From assembly GCA_903916165.1 (NCBI GenBank), contig CAIWVR010000151.1, positions 1 through 9,956 on the forward strand: 9,956 bases of DNA, read 5' to 3'. This stretch comes from an uncultured Hyphomicrobiales bacterium. Its GTDB lineage: Bacteria; Pseudomonadota; Alphaproteobacteria; Rhizobiales; Beijerinckiaceae. Below the pieces are notes generated by a model, which saw only the letters and a list, made by a program, of their open reading frames with translations, was not told the DNA's origin and did no database searches. The number at the start of each line of letters is the position of its first letter. The first letter of the stretch is position 1. The position numbers and the translations under genes are program-made. This document shows, piece after piece, positions 1 through 5,305 of the stretch.

Positions 1-261
1 AAGTTTCAGGAAGCCAGCAAGGGCGAGGCCTGGAACGTCGCCCGAAAGCTCGATTTCAAGAGCTTCCCCACCCTGCCCGAAATGATCGCGGGCGGCGTGA
101 GGGGACGCGAGAGCGAGACGGAAGTCACATGTTTCCTCAACAATCTCGGGCTCGGATACCAGTTCGCGGCGGCAGGCTCGGTGATCTACAGGCGCGCGAT
201 GGAGCAAGGTGCCGGGCATGCGCTGCCCACCGACTGGTTTACGGAGACGGTGCATCCGTGA
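1..261 (+). CDS. Ornithine cyclodeaminase/mu-crystallin family protein (C-terminal fragment)
   Basis: Reading frame 1 is open from the window edge to a TGA at 259-261, giving 86 residues; the N-terminus lies outside the window. The fragment has the C-terminal pattern of the ornithine cyclodeaminase/mu-crystallin family: a Gly-Arg-Glu-Ser-Glu-Thr-Glu stretch (about residues 45-51), then Asn-Asn-Leu-Gly-Leu-Gly (about 57-62) leading into the last helix. Family members are NAD(P)-binding proteins that act on amino acids or imino acids (ornithine to proline, ketimine reduction, alanine dehydrogenation). The tail ending in Asp-Trp-Phe-Thr-Glu resembles the rhizobial subgroup that databases sometimes name tyramine oxidase subunit B, but that is memory of a naming pattern, not proof. 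The nucleotide-binding part is missing, so substrate cannot be judged. A terminator hairpin follows 12 bases after the stop. Confidence 0.75.
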   Translation, partial: KFQEASKGEAWNVARKLDFKSFPTLPEMIAGGVRGRESETEVTCFLNNLGLGYQFAAAGSVIYRRAMEQGAGHALPTDWFTETVHP

Positions 262-272
262 GGCTGCGCGTG

Positions 273-297
273 CGCGATGTGGTGAGACATCGCGTTT
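273..297 (+). terminator. Probable terminator of the cyclodeaminase-family gene
   Basis: An 8-bp perfect stem (CGCGATGT at 273-280, ACATCGCG at 287-294) with a 6-base loop is followed directly by TTT. It starts 12 bases after the stop codon at 261. The T tract is short, so termination may be partial. Confidence 0.6.
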
Positions 298-306
298 GAA
301 CATTTA

Positions 307-329
307 CTGCGGCGCGCCATGCGCCGCAG
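307..329. repeat. Perfect 9-bp stem hairpin
   Basis: CTGCGGCGC at 307-315 pairs perfectly with GCGCCGCAG at 321-329 across the 5-base loop GCCAT. There is no T tract on either side. It lies 13 bases beyond the terminator-like hairpin at 273-294 and may be a second, factor-dependent or mRNA-stabilising stem. Function is inferred only. Confidence 0.6.
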
Positions 330-463
330 ACCCTGTGCGGCGGCATCGGGAACAGGCACAGTCTGGCGCTTGCAGCCATGCGTCGCGTGCTGTTTGGCAG
401 ATCCGCCAAAATGCTTCTGAACGCGGCCAACAGGCGCACGCCATCTCCAGGGCCAGACATCCG

Positions 464-502
464 CTTGGCGCGGTCCCTTGGCGCGGTCCCTTGGCGCGGT
501 GG
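464..502. repeat. 13-bp tandem repeat, three copies
   Basis: The unit CTTGGCGCGGTCC occurs at 464-476 and 477-489 exactly, and at 490-502 with the last two bases changed to GG. The array begins 11 bases beyond the stop codon of the leftward methyltransferase gene. As 13 is not a multiple of three, it would shift frame if translated, which fits non-coding DNA. Confidence 0.9.
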
Positions 503-513
503 ACCAGGCGGCC

Positions 514-1311
514 TCAGAACCGGCTGTTCGGATTGCCCCGCTCGTCGGAACGGATCGGCCCGGTCCCGTCCCAATGCCGCACATCGACGACGGTCGGATC
601 AGTACCCCGAATGATACGCGCACCCAAAGATTGCTGGTCAGGCGTTTCACATTTGCGAATGACGCACATGGAATTATGGAAGGCGATCGACGCGATGGAC
701 TGCAGGCCGACGCACGCGGCCAAAGCGCCGTAATGAGGGAAATCGCGCGTGATCAGCTCATGAGCTGGCACCTCGACACCCCAATGCTCCGCGTGAATGA
801 CATCGATCAGGAGTTTAAAGAAGGACATGGACGAGCGCGTGTGGAACAGGCCGCCATCGAACGCGCGCCAGTAGCTGGTGCTCAGGTCTTCGACGACGAA
901 GGCACCGCCACCTGTCAAAGCCGGAAAATATGTCAGGAAACTCCGGATGATGTCATCCGAGCGGTGTGACCCGTCATCAATGATCAGGTCGAACGAATCC
1001 GACGCCGCGAAAATCCGATCGCGCGTGGCGTCTGCGTTGCAATCTCCGACAACGACCTGAATGCGTGGATTGATATAGTCCAGCCGCGCACAGAGCGGAT
1101 GAATGTCACAGCCGACGATTTTCTCATGGTTGGGAAAAAACTTTGAATAGACCTCGAGAGAGCCACCATTCTGGACGCCAATTTCCAGAAGTCGGATCGG
1201 ACTCATCCGGAATGGGCTGAAGAGCTCGTCATAGACAGGAAGATAGCTGGACCACTTGTCCGAAACCTTGCCACGATGGGCGCGGAATATATCGCTGAAA
1301 CGATGGTTCAT
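514..1311 (-). CDS. Class I SAM-dependent methyltransferase, possibly a sugar O-methyltransferase
   Basis: This is a 265-residue protein if translation starts at the ATG at 1311-1309. A TTG at 1380 would add 23 residues rich in Phe and Cys that do not fit the family, so the ATG is preferred, although no strong ribosome binding site precedes it. SAM motif I is Leu-Leu-Glu-Ile-Gly-Val-Gln-Asn-Gly-Gly (41-50), with an acidic residue after strand 2 at Asp69. The Asp-Asp-Gly-Ser-His motif at 112-116 and Glu141-Asp142 match the metal-binding pattern of MycE/ElmMI-type sugar O-methyltransferases, which methylate sugar hydroxyls on macrolides or glycans. The substrate here is unknown; a surface polysaccharide sugar is one guess. 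Base composition is lower in G+C than neighbouring genes (33 G+C in the 60 bases from 1021). It stands alone, reads towards the cyclodeaminase gene and lies beside the 3' end of a tRNA gene, which suggests acquisition by transfer. Confidence 0.85.
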   Translation of the reverse strand: MNHRFSDIFRAHRGKVSDKWSSYLPVYDELFSPFRMSPIRLLEIGVQNGGSLEVYSKFFPNHEKIVGCDIHPLCARLDYINPRIQVVVGDCNADATRDRIFAASDSFDLIIDDGSHRSDDIIRSFLTYFPALTGGGAFVVEDLSTSYWRAFDGGLFHTRSSMSFFKLLIDVIHAEHWGVEVPAHELITRDFPHYGALAACVGLQSIASIAFHNSMCVIRKCETPDQQSLGARIIRGTDPTVVDVRHWDGTGPIRSDERGNPNSRF

Positions 1312-1583
1312 CCTGAAAAAAACCTGATCGAAAAAACAAAAAAGACAGCCCAGAATCGTGACGTGGCGACAGCCTGTCAACTGATCCGCACAAAGTTTCT
1401 GGACGACAATTCTTTACAGGCCGTCACGCGCTCACGATCATGGCCTGCATCCGGTTTTTAGAAAAAACATATGTTCAGAGGCCATTTTCAATGGCCGGAA
1501 ATTGTGCAGCCGTCTCGAAAAATCTTGTGCACAAAGTGAAAGCCAGATCGCGGGAATCGGATACAAGACTGATAATGTCAAAA
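1312..1583. other. AT-rich intergenic region between the methyltransferase and tRNA-Val
   Basis: No gene is supported. Composition is low in G+C (28 of 60 from 1321, 26 of 60 from 1441). It contains a 7-bp hairpin (GGCCATT 1480-1486, AATGGCC 1490-1496, loop TTC) and a 10-bp palindrome TTGTGCACAA near 1525-1534. A TTGACA hexamer on the minus strand (1581-1576) could be a -35 box for the methyltransferase, but no good -10 stands 16 to 18 bases on. The stretch must hold the methyltransferase promoter unless the gene is read through from the tRNA. Confidence 0.5.
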
Positions 1584-1658
1584 TGGTGGGAGATACAGGT
1601 TTCGAACCTGTGACCTCACCCGTGTGAAGGGCGCGCTCTACCGCTGAGCTAATCTCCC
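1584..1658 (-). tRNA. tRNA-Val, anticodon CAC
   Basis: The minus strand folds as a full cloverleaf of 75 bases including an encoded CCA. The acceptor stem is GGGAGAT with ATCTCCC, discriminator A. The D stem is GCTC/GAGC. The anticodon stem CGCCC/GGGTG (one G-T pair) encloses the loop TTCACAC, so the anticodon is CAC, reading the valine codon GTG. The T arm is ACAGG-TTCGAAA-CCTGT with the usual TTC. No intron or mismatch is seen. It has its own promoter upstream (1689-1717). Confidence 0.97.
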
Positions 1659-1688
1659 GCCGGGGGACTGGCGTCCGGGCAGGTGCGC

Positions 1689-1717
1689 TGTGTACGGATG
1701 CGCCCTGCTCAAGTCAA
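1689..1717 (-). promoter_or_regulatory. Promoter of tRNA-Val
   Basis: On the minus strand, TTGACT (1717-1712) and TACACA (1694-1689) are 17 bases apart, close to the sigma-70 consensus. Transcription would start near 1682, about 24 bases before the mature tRNA 5' end at 1658, a normal leader for a tRNA. Confidence 0.7.
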
Positions 1718-1736
1718 GCCGCTCCTGCGGTTTTTT
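1716..1736 (+). terminator. Terminator-like hairpin before the L,D-transpeptidase
   Basis: AAGCCGC (1716-1722) pairs with GCGGTTT (1727-1733) with one G-T pair and loop TCCT, and a run of six T covers 1731-1736. No rightward gene lies just upstream, so it may only guard against read-through, or the match may be chance, as the bases at 1712-1717 also form the -35 box of the tRNA promoter. Confidence 0.3.
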
Positions 1737-1779
1737 GCCTGACATCCTTACGGAGACGTTAATTCTTTCTAAAGTCCTG

Positions 1780-1791
1780 TAAGATATCTTA
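1780..1791. promoter_or_regulatory. 12-bp palindrome upstream of the L,D-transpeptidase
   Basis: TAAGATATCTTA is a perfect palindrome about 90 bases before the ATG at 1881, in an AT-rich patch (1757-1804) that is the likely promoter region. TAAGAT or TAGATT here could serve as a -10 box. Whether it is an operator or simply AT-rich promoter DNA cannot be told from sequence. Confidence 0.3.
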
Positions 1792-1880
1792 GATTCGTTA
1801 TTTTACCCGCGCGTCCCAAGCCACAGGCGACACTTTTCGACCATGGCGTGGTCCATGCGCGCTCCAGACGGGATGATCTG

Positions 1881-2471
1881 ATGAAAACCTCTATTTATGC
1901 AGCATGTGCCCTCGCGGCCTCCGTCCTGCTGGCCGGGGCTCCGGCGCGGGCCGCGAGCGACGAGATCGGCGGAAGCTATGTCGAACTGCTGAGCCTGAAC
2001 CTGAAATATGACGGCCGCCCGCAAGCGAGTTCGATCGCACGCGAGATCGTCAGCTTCGACCAGAAATATGTGCCCGGCACGATCCTCGTCTCCAGCAAGG
2101 AGCGTCGCCTGTATTATGTCCTGCCGGAAGGCAAGGCGATCCGCTACGGCGTCGGCGTCGGCCGCCCGGGCTTTGAGTGGGGCGGTTCGAAGGCGATTTC
2201 GCAGAAGCGCGAATGGCCGTCGTGGACGCCCCCGTCCGAAATGCTGAAGCGCCGCCCTGACCTGCCGCGCCACATGGCCGGCGGCCCGCAAAACCCGCTC
2301 GGGGCCCGCGCCATGTATCTGGGCTCGTCGCTCTATCGCATTCACGGTTCGAACGAGCCTGACACCATCGGCCAGGCCGTCTCGTCGGGCTGCATCCGCA
2401 TGACCAACGACGATGTCGTCGATCTCTACGAGCGCGCCAAGGTCGGCTCCCAGGTCATCGTTATGCGCTGA
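1881..2471 (+). CDS. L,D-transpeptidase (YkuD domain), secreted
   Basis: This 196-residue protein belongs to the YkuD family, enzymes that form 3-3 cross-links in peptidoglycan or attach proteins to it using a cysteine nucleophile. Residues 1-24 form a Sec signal peptide (Lys2, hydrophobic core 5-19, cleavage after Ala-Arg-Ala at 22-24), with no lipobox cysteine, so the protein should be free in the periplasm. The catalytic domain spans about 66-195: the strand Ile-Leu-Val-Ser-Ser starts it, His155-Gly-Ser is the conserved His motif, and Ser-Ser-Gly-Cys171-Ile-Arg-Met is the active-site motif. All catalytic residues are intact. There is no separate peptidoglycan-binding domain; residues 25-65 are a short linker. 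The ATG at 1881 is chosen because it starts the signal peptide directly; an in-frame ATG at 1848 would add 11 charged residues. The gene is monocistronic, closed by a strong terminator. Confidence 0.92.
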   Translation: MKTSIYAACALAASVLLAGAPARAASDEIGGSYVELLSLNLKYDGRPQASSIAREIVSFDQKYVPGTILVSSKERRLYYVLPEGKAIRYGVGVGRPGFEWGGSKAISQKREWPSWTPPSEMLKRRPDLPRHMAGGPQNPLGARAMYLGSSLYRIHGSNEPDTIGQAVSSGCIRMTNDDVVDLYERAKVGSQVIVMR

Positions 2472-2502
2472 GCCTCGGGCTCGCACACGCGTCTCCAATC
2501 AA

Positions 2503-2533
2503 GAAAGCCGGGACCCTGCGTCCCGGCTTTTCT
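2503..2533 (+). terminator. Rho-independent terminator of the L,D-transpeptidase gene
   Basis: A perfect 10-bp stem, AAAGCCGGGA (2504-2513) with TCCCGGCTTT (2521-2530), encloses a 7-base loop and starts 33 bases after the stop codon. The T run is inside the stem end and continues as TTTTCT. Confidence 0.85.
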
Positions 2534-2660
2534 GTGTTCTCGGCCCGGCACGCGCTGCCAGATGGTCTGCAGCCTGCCCCGCCAGCCAGGTTTCCGAGGG
2601 CGACTGCGGCCTTTTCAGACCTATCGGGGCCCAAGGCACCTTGTTCCCGAAGCGCACCGG

Positions 2661-2691
2661 TTGAACCTGGATGATGGATAGGCAATATATA
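2661..2691 (+). promoter_or_regulatory. Possible moaA promoter very close to the start codon
   Basis: TTGAAC (2661-2666) is followed by AATATA (2684-2689, spacing 17) or TATATA (2686-2691, spacing 19). Either -10 would place transcription start at or within a few bases of the moaA ATG at 2696, implying a very short or leaderless message. Only a weak AGG (2680-2682) precedes the start codon, which agrees with that idea. Confidence 0.35.
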
Positions 2692-2695
2692 CGGC

Positions 2696-3736
2696 ATGAT
2701 ACTTCGCCCGGACATTGACGCGCTCACCCTCCCCCCGCCAGCCCCGCTGGTGGATCCGTTTGGCCGGGCGATCAGCTATATCCGCGTGTCGGTGACCGAC
2801 CGCTGCGATTTCCGCTGCGTCTATTGCATGTCCGAGGACATGAATTTCCTGCCCAAGGGCGACCTGCTCACACTGGAAGAGCTTGATCGCCTCTGCTCGG
2901 CCTTCGTGGCAAGGGGCACGCGCAAGATCCGCATCACCGGCGGCGAGCCGCTGGTGCGCCGGGGCATTATGACATTGTTCCGCTCGCTCTCGCGCCACCT
3001 CGATTCCGGTGCGCTGGAAGAGGTGACCGTGACGACCAACGGATCGCAGCTCGCCAAACATGCGCGCGAGCTCGCTGAGTGCGGCGTGAAGCGCATCAAT
3101 GTGTCGATGGACACACTCGACCCGGACAAATTCCGCGCCATCACGCGCTGGGGCGATCTGGCCAAGGTGATGGACGGTCTCGACGCCGCGCAGGCCGCGG
3201 GCCTGTCGATCAAGATCAATGCGGTCGCCCTGAAGGGTTTCAACGAGGCCGAGGCACCCGAGATGATCCGCTGGGCGCATGGACGGGGCATGGACCTGAC
3301 CTTCATCGAGGTCATGCCGCTCGGCGAGATCGAGGACGCGCGCGTCGACCAATATTTGCCGCTGACACAATTGCGCGCGCAATTGCTCGACCATTTCACG
3401 CTGACGGACTCCAGCTACCAGACCGGCGGCCCGGCCCGCTATGTGAGCGTGAAGGAGACCGGCGGCCGGCTCGGCTTCATCACGCCGCTGACGCATAATT
3501 TCTGCGAGGGCTGCAACCGCGTGCGCGTCACCTGCACCGGCACGCTCTACATGTGCCTTGGCCAGGAAGATGCCGCCGACCTGCGCGCGCCGCTGCGCGC
3601 CTCGGAATCGAACGGCCCGCTGTTTGCTGCCATGGAAGAGGCGATTGCGCGCAAGCCGAAGGGCCATGATTTCATCATCGACCGCACGACGCGCAATCCC
3701 GCCGTCGGACGCCACATGAGCGTGACGGGCGGCTGA
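2696..3736 (+). CDS. moaA: GTP 3',8-cyclase MoaA
   Basis: This 346-residue radical-SAM enzyme carries out the first step of molybdenum cofactor synthesis in the cytoplasm, turning GTP into 3',8-cyclo-7,8-dihydro-GTP, which MoaC then converts to cyclic pyranopterin monophosphate. The N-terminal radical-SAM cluster motif is Cys37-x3-Cys41-x2-Cys44. Gly-Gly-Glu-Pro at 82-85 is the SAM-binding motif. The C-terminal cluster that binds GTP is Cys270-x2-Cys273-x13-Cys287, with Asn-Arg-Val-Arg at 274-277. The protein ends in the Gly-Gly dipeptide needed for activity. Length and all eight signature positions are normal, so the enzyme should be active. The ATG at 2696 is the only plausible start before the conserved Asp-Pro-Phe-Gly-Arg at 20-24. 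No moaC or other cofactor gene is present nearby; instead a DMT permease follows at 7 bases, which suggests co-transcription. Confidence 0.97.
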   Translation: MILRPDIDALTLPPPAPLVDPFGRAISYIRVSVTDRCDFRCVYCMSEDMNFLPKGDLLTLEELDRLCSAFVARGTRKIRITGGEPLVRRGIMTLFRSLSRHLDSGALEEVTVTTNGSQLAKHARELAECGVKRINVSMDTLDPDKFRAITRWGDLAKVMDGLDAAQAAGLSIKINAVALKGFNEAEAPEMIRWAHGRGMDLTFIEVMPLGEIEDARVDQYLPLTQLRAQLLDHFTLTDSSYQTGGPARYVSVKETGGRLGFITPLTHNFCEGCNRVRVTCTGTLYMCLGQEDAADLRAPLRASESNGPLFAAMEEAIARKPKGHDFIIDRTTRNPAVGRHMSVTGG

Positions 3737-3743
3737 CCACATC

Positions 3744-4628
3744 TTGACCTCCCAGAGCGCGATCAACCGGCGCGGCATGCTCGCAATGACCGTCGGCACT
3801 GCCGGTTTCGCGATCAATGACGCGATGATGAAGCTGCTGGTCGCGGACCTGCCCGTGTCGCAGATCATGGTGCTGCGCGGCCTGATCGTGGCATCTCTGG
3901 CGCTGGTCTGGCTGGCGCGCGAAGGCCGCCTGCGCTCGCTCTCTGACATCCGCCGGGGTTCGGTTCTGCTGCGCGCGGCACTCGAGGGCACCATCGTGCT
4001 CGTCTACATGCAGGCGCTGCGCGCCATCCCGCTCGGACTCGCCACCGCCATCCTGCAGGCGACGCCCCTCATGATCACGGCCGTGGCGGCCATCTGGGGT
4101 CGCGAGACGGTGGGGCTTGCGCGCTGGGCCGCCGTCGTCGTGGGCTTTGTTGGCGTGCTGATCATCGTGCAGCCCGACGCGCACGGCATTGAGCCGGCCA
4201 TGCTGCTGGCGGTCATCACCGCGGTCTTCGTGGGCGCGCGCGACCTGTCGAACCGCTTGGTGCCGGCGCAGGTACCACTCTTTCTCATCGTCTTTGCCGC
4301 CTCGGTCGCAAGTGTGCTTGGTGGCGGCGTGCTCGCGACTGCCGAGGCAACCCCCTGGCTCTGGCCGGATGCGCATCAGCTGGCGCTCATTGTTGGGGCG
4401 GCGACCTTCGTGCTGGGGTCGACCGCGCTCATCACCCTGTCGTTCCGGGGCACGGAGATCTCGGCCGTCTCGCCCTTTCGCTATGTGGGCGTTCCCGTTG
4501 CCTTGCTGATCGGCTTCTTCGTCTGGGGCGATGCGCCGAATTTCTGGGCCGGCGTGGGCATTGGCCTCGTGGTCGCGGCCGGGCTGTTTGCGATGCGCGA
4601 CGAGGCGCGGCGCGCACAGTCTCGCTAA
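3744..4628 (+). CDS. DMT-family permease with two EamA domains
   Basis: This 294-residue inner-membrane protein has the ten-helix layout of the drug/metabolite transporter superfamily: two EamA repeats, about residues 12-140 and 153-287. The first repeat includes Leu-Gly-Leu-Ala-Thr-Ala-Ile-Leu-Gln-Ala-Thr-Pro (about 97-108) and a second-repeat counterpart near 250-265 (Glu-Ile-Ser-Ala-Val-Ser-Pro-Phe-Arg-Tyr). Such proteins usually export amino acids, purines or other metabolites, but the substrate cannot be read from sequence. The start is taken as TTG at 3744, seven bases after the moaA stop; the next ATG, at 3777, would trim the front of helix 1. The spacing points to one transcript with moaA, though a functional link with molybdenum cofactor is not implied by the family. 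It ends 103 bases before the TRAP small subunit; a weak 4-bp hairpin near 4640-4652 is the only terminator-like element after it. Confidence 0.88.
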   Translation: MTSQSAINRRGMLAMTVGTAGFAINDAMMKLLVADLPVSQIMVLRGLIVASLALVWLAREGRLRSLSDIRRGSVLLRAALEGTIVLVYMQALRAIPLGLATAILQATPLMITAVAAIWGRETVGLARWAAVVVGFVGVLIIVQPDAHGIEPAMLLAVITAVFVGARDLSNRLVPAQVPLFLIVFAASVASVLGGGVLATAEATPWLWPDAHQLALIVGAATFVLGSTALITLSFRGTEISAVSPFRYVGVPVALLIGFFVWGDAPNFWAGVGIGLVVAAGLFAMRDEARRAQSR

Positions 4629-4731
4629 AGTATGATTGCCCGCTGCTGGCGGTCCGGTTTTCCCGATGCTAGTCCTGAACTGAACAGAACCGCATGCCGC
4701 TCGAACGAGACGGCTTCATGGAGGATATGGC

Positions 4732-5289
4732 ATGCCTGCCATGCTGGCTTTCAGCCGCATGATCGACGCGATCAATGAACGTCTCGGCAAGGCGATGGGA
4801 TGGTTGATCCTCGCTGCCGTCATTGTCTCTTCGGTCAATGCGCTCGTCCGCTTCTCGATCAACCGCAGCTCGAATTCCTGGCTCGAGCTGCAATGGTACC
4901 TGTTCGGTGCCGTCGTCCTGCTCGGTGCGGCCTATACGTTCAAGGCCAACGAACACATCCGCATCGACATCCTGTCCTCCCGCCTGAGCCAGCGCACACG
5001 CAACTGGATCGACGTGGTCGGGCACGTGCTGTTTCTGATGCCGCTGTGCCTCATCATCATCTGGCTGGGCTGGCCCTTCTTCCTGAGGTCCTTCGCGCAG
5101 GGAGAAGTGTCGTCGAGTGCCGGCGGCCTGATCGTCTGGCCGGCAAAGCTTCTCGTTCCGCTCGGCTTCACGATCCTCTTCGTGCAATCCATCTCCGAAC
5201 TCATCAAGCGCATCGCGGTCATCAAGGGCCTCATTGCCGATCCGCATGGCGACACCGCTGGCGCCCACGGCGCCCCCGCGATCGAATAG
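4732..5289 (+). CDS. TRAP transporter small permease subunit (DctQ family)
   Basis: This 185-residue membrane protein is the small integral subunit of a TRAP transporter, which uses an ion gradient and a periplasmic binding protein to import organic acids. Four membrane helices are visible at about 21-40, 54-72, 92-113 and 138-157, the standard DctQ layout. Glu52-Leu-Gln-Trp-Tyr-Leu (52-57) and Asn-Glu-His-Ile-Arg-Ile-Asp (73-79) match conserved family positions. The start is well set by GGAGG at 4720-4724, seven bases before the ATG. The C-terminus after residue 165 is a short polar tail. The large subunit follows 16 bases later, so the two are surely co-transcribed. Confidence 0.93.
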   Translation: MPAMLAFSRMIDAINERLGKAMGWLILAAVIVSSVNALVRFSINRSSNSWLELQWYLFGAVVLLGAAYTFKANEHIRIDILSSRLSQRTRNWIDVVGHVLFLMPLCLIIIWLGWPFFLRSFAQGEVSSSAGGLIVWPAKLLVPLGFTILFVQSISELIKRIAVIKGLIADPHGDTAGAHGAPAIE

Positions 5290-5292
5290 AAC

Positions 5293-5298
5293 AGGAAA
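5293..5298 (+). promoter_or_regulatory. Ribosome binding site that fixes the large-permease start
   Basis: AGGAAA stands 7 bases before the ATG at 5306. The longer in-frame start at 5234 lies inside the small-subunit gene, has no such site and would add a non-hydrophobic, proline-rich leader of 24 residues, so 5306 is preferred. Confidence 0.75.
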
Positions 5299-5305
5299 CG
5301 CCCCC

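Larger units (their letters stand above)
262..513. other. Intergenic stretch without a convincing gene
   Basis: Open frames exist here on both strands, but none has a recognisable domain, a good ribosome binding site or natural-looking composition. The stretch holds the two hairpins listed separately, a palindromic site (TTTGGC at 393-398, GCCAAA at 405-410, six bases between) and a 13-bp tandem repeat at 464-502 that lies just downstream of the leftward methyltransferase stop. It could be eroded former coding DNA. Confidence 0.5.

Noticed and set aside
464..502. CRISPR-like array
   Set aside because: Three direct 13-bp copies without spacers; this is a plain tandem repeat.
186..650. Leftward open frame of 154 codons overlapping the cyclodeaminase fragment and the methyltransferase end
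   Set aside because: It has no domain, overlaps two better genes and is rich in Arg, Ala and Pro as expected from a GC-rich shadow frame.
2534..2695. Molybdenum cofactor riboswitch before moaA
   Set aside because: The gap was checked for the known conserved pattern and a long multi-stem fold; neither was recognised by eye, and the likely promoter lies at its far end.
2621..3994. Leftward 457-codon open frame opposite moaA
   Set aside because: It is the antisense shadow of moaA, whose cysteine motifs and length are fully normal; the antisense product is rich in Arg, His and Ala without a domain.
4640..4660. Terminator after the DMT permease
   Set aside because: Only a 4-bp stem (CCGC/GCGG) with a distant TTTT is present, too weak to call; read-through into the TRAP genes is possible.
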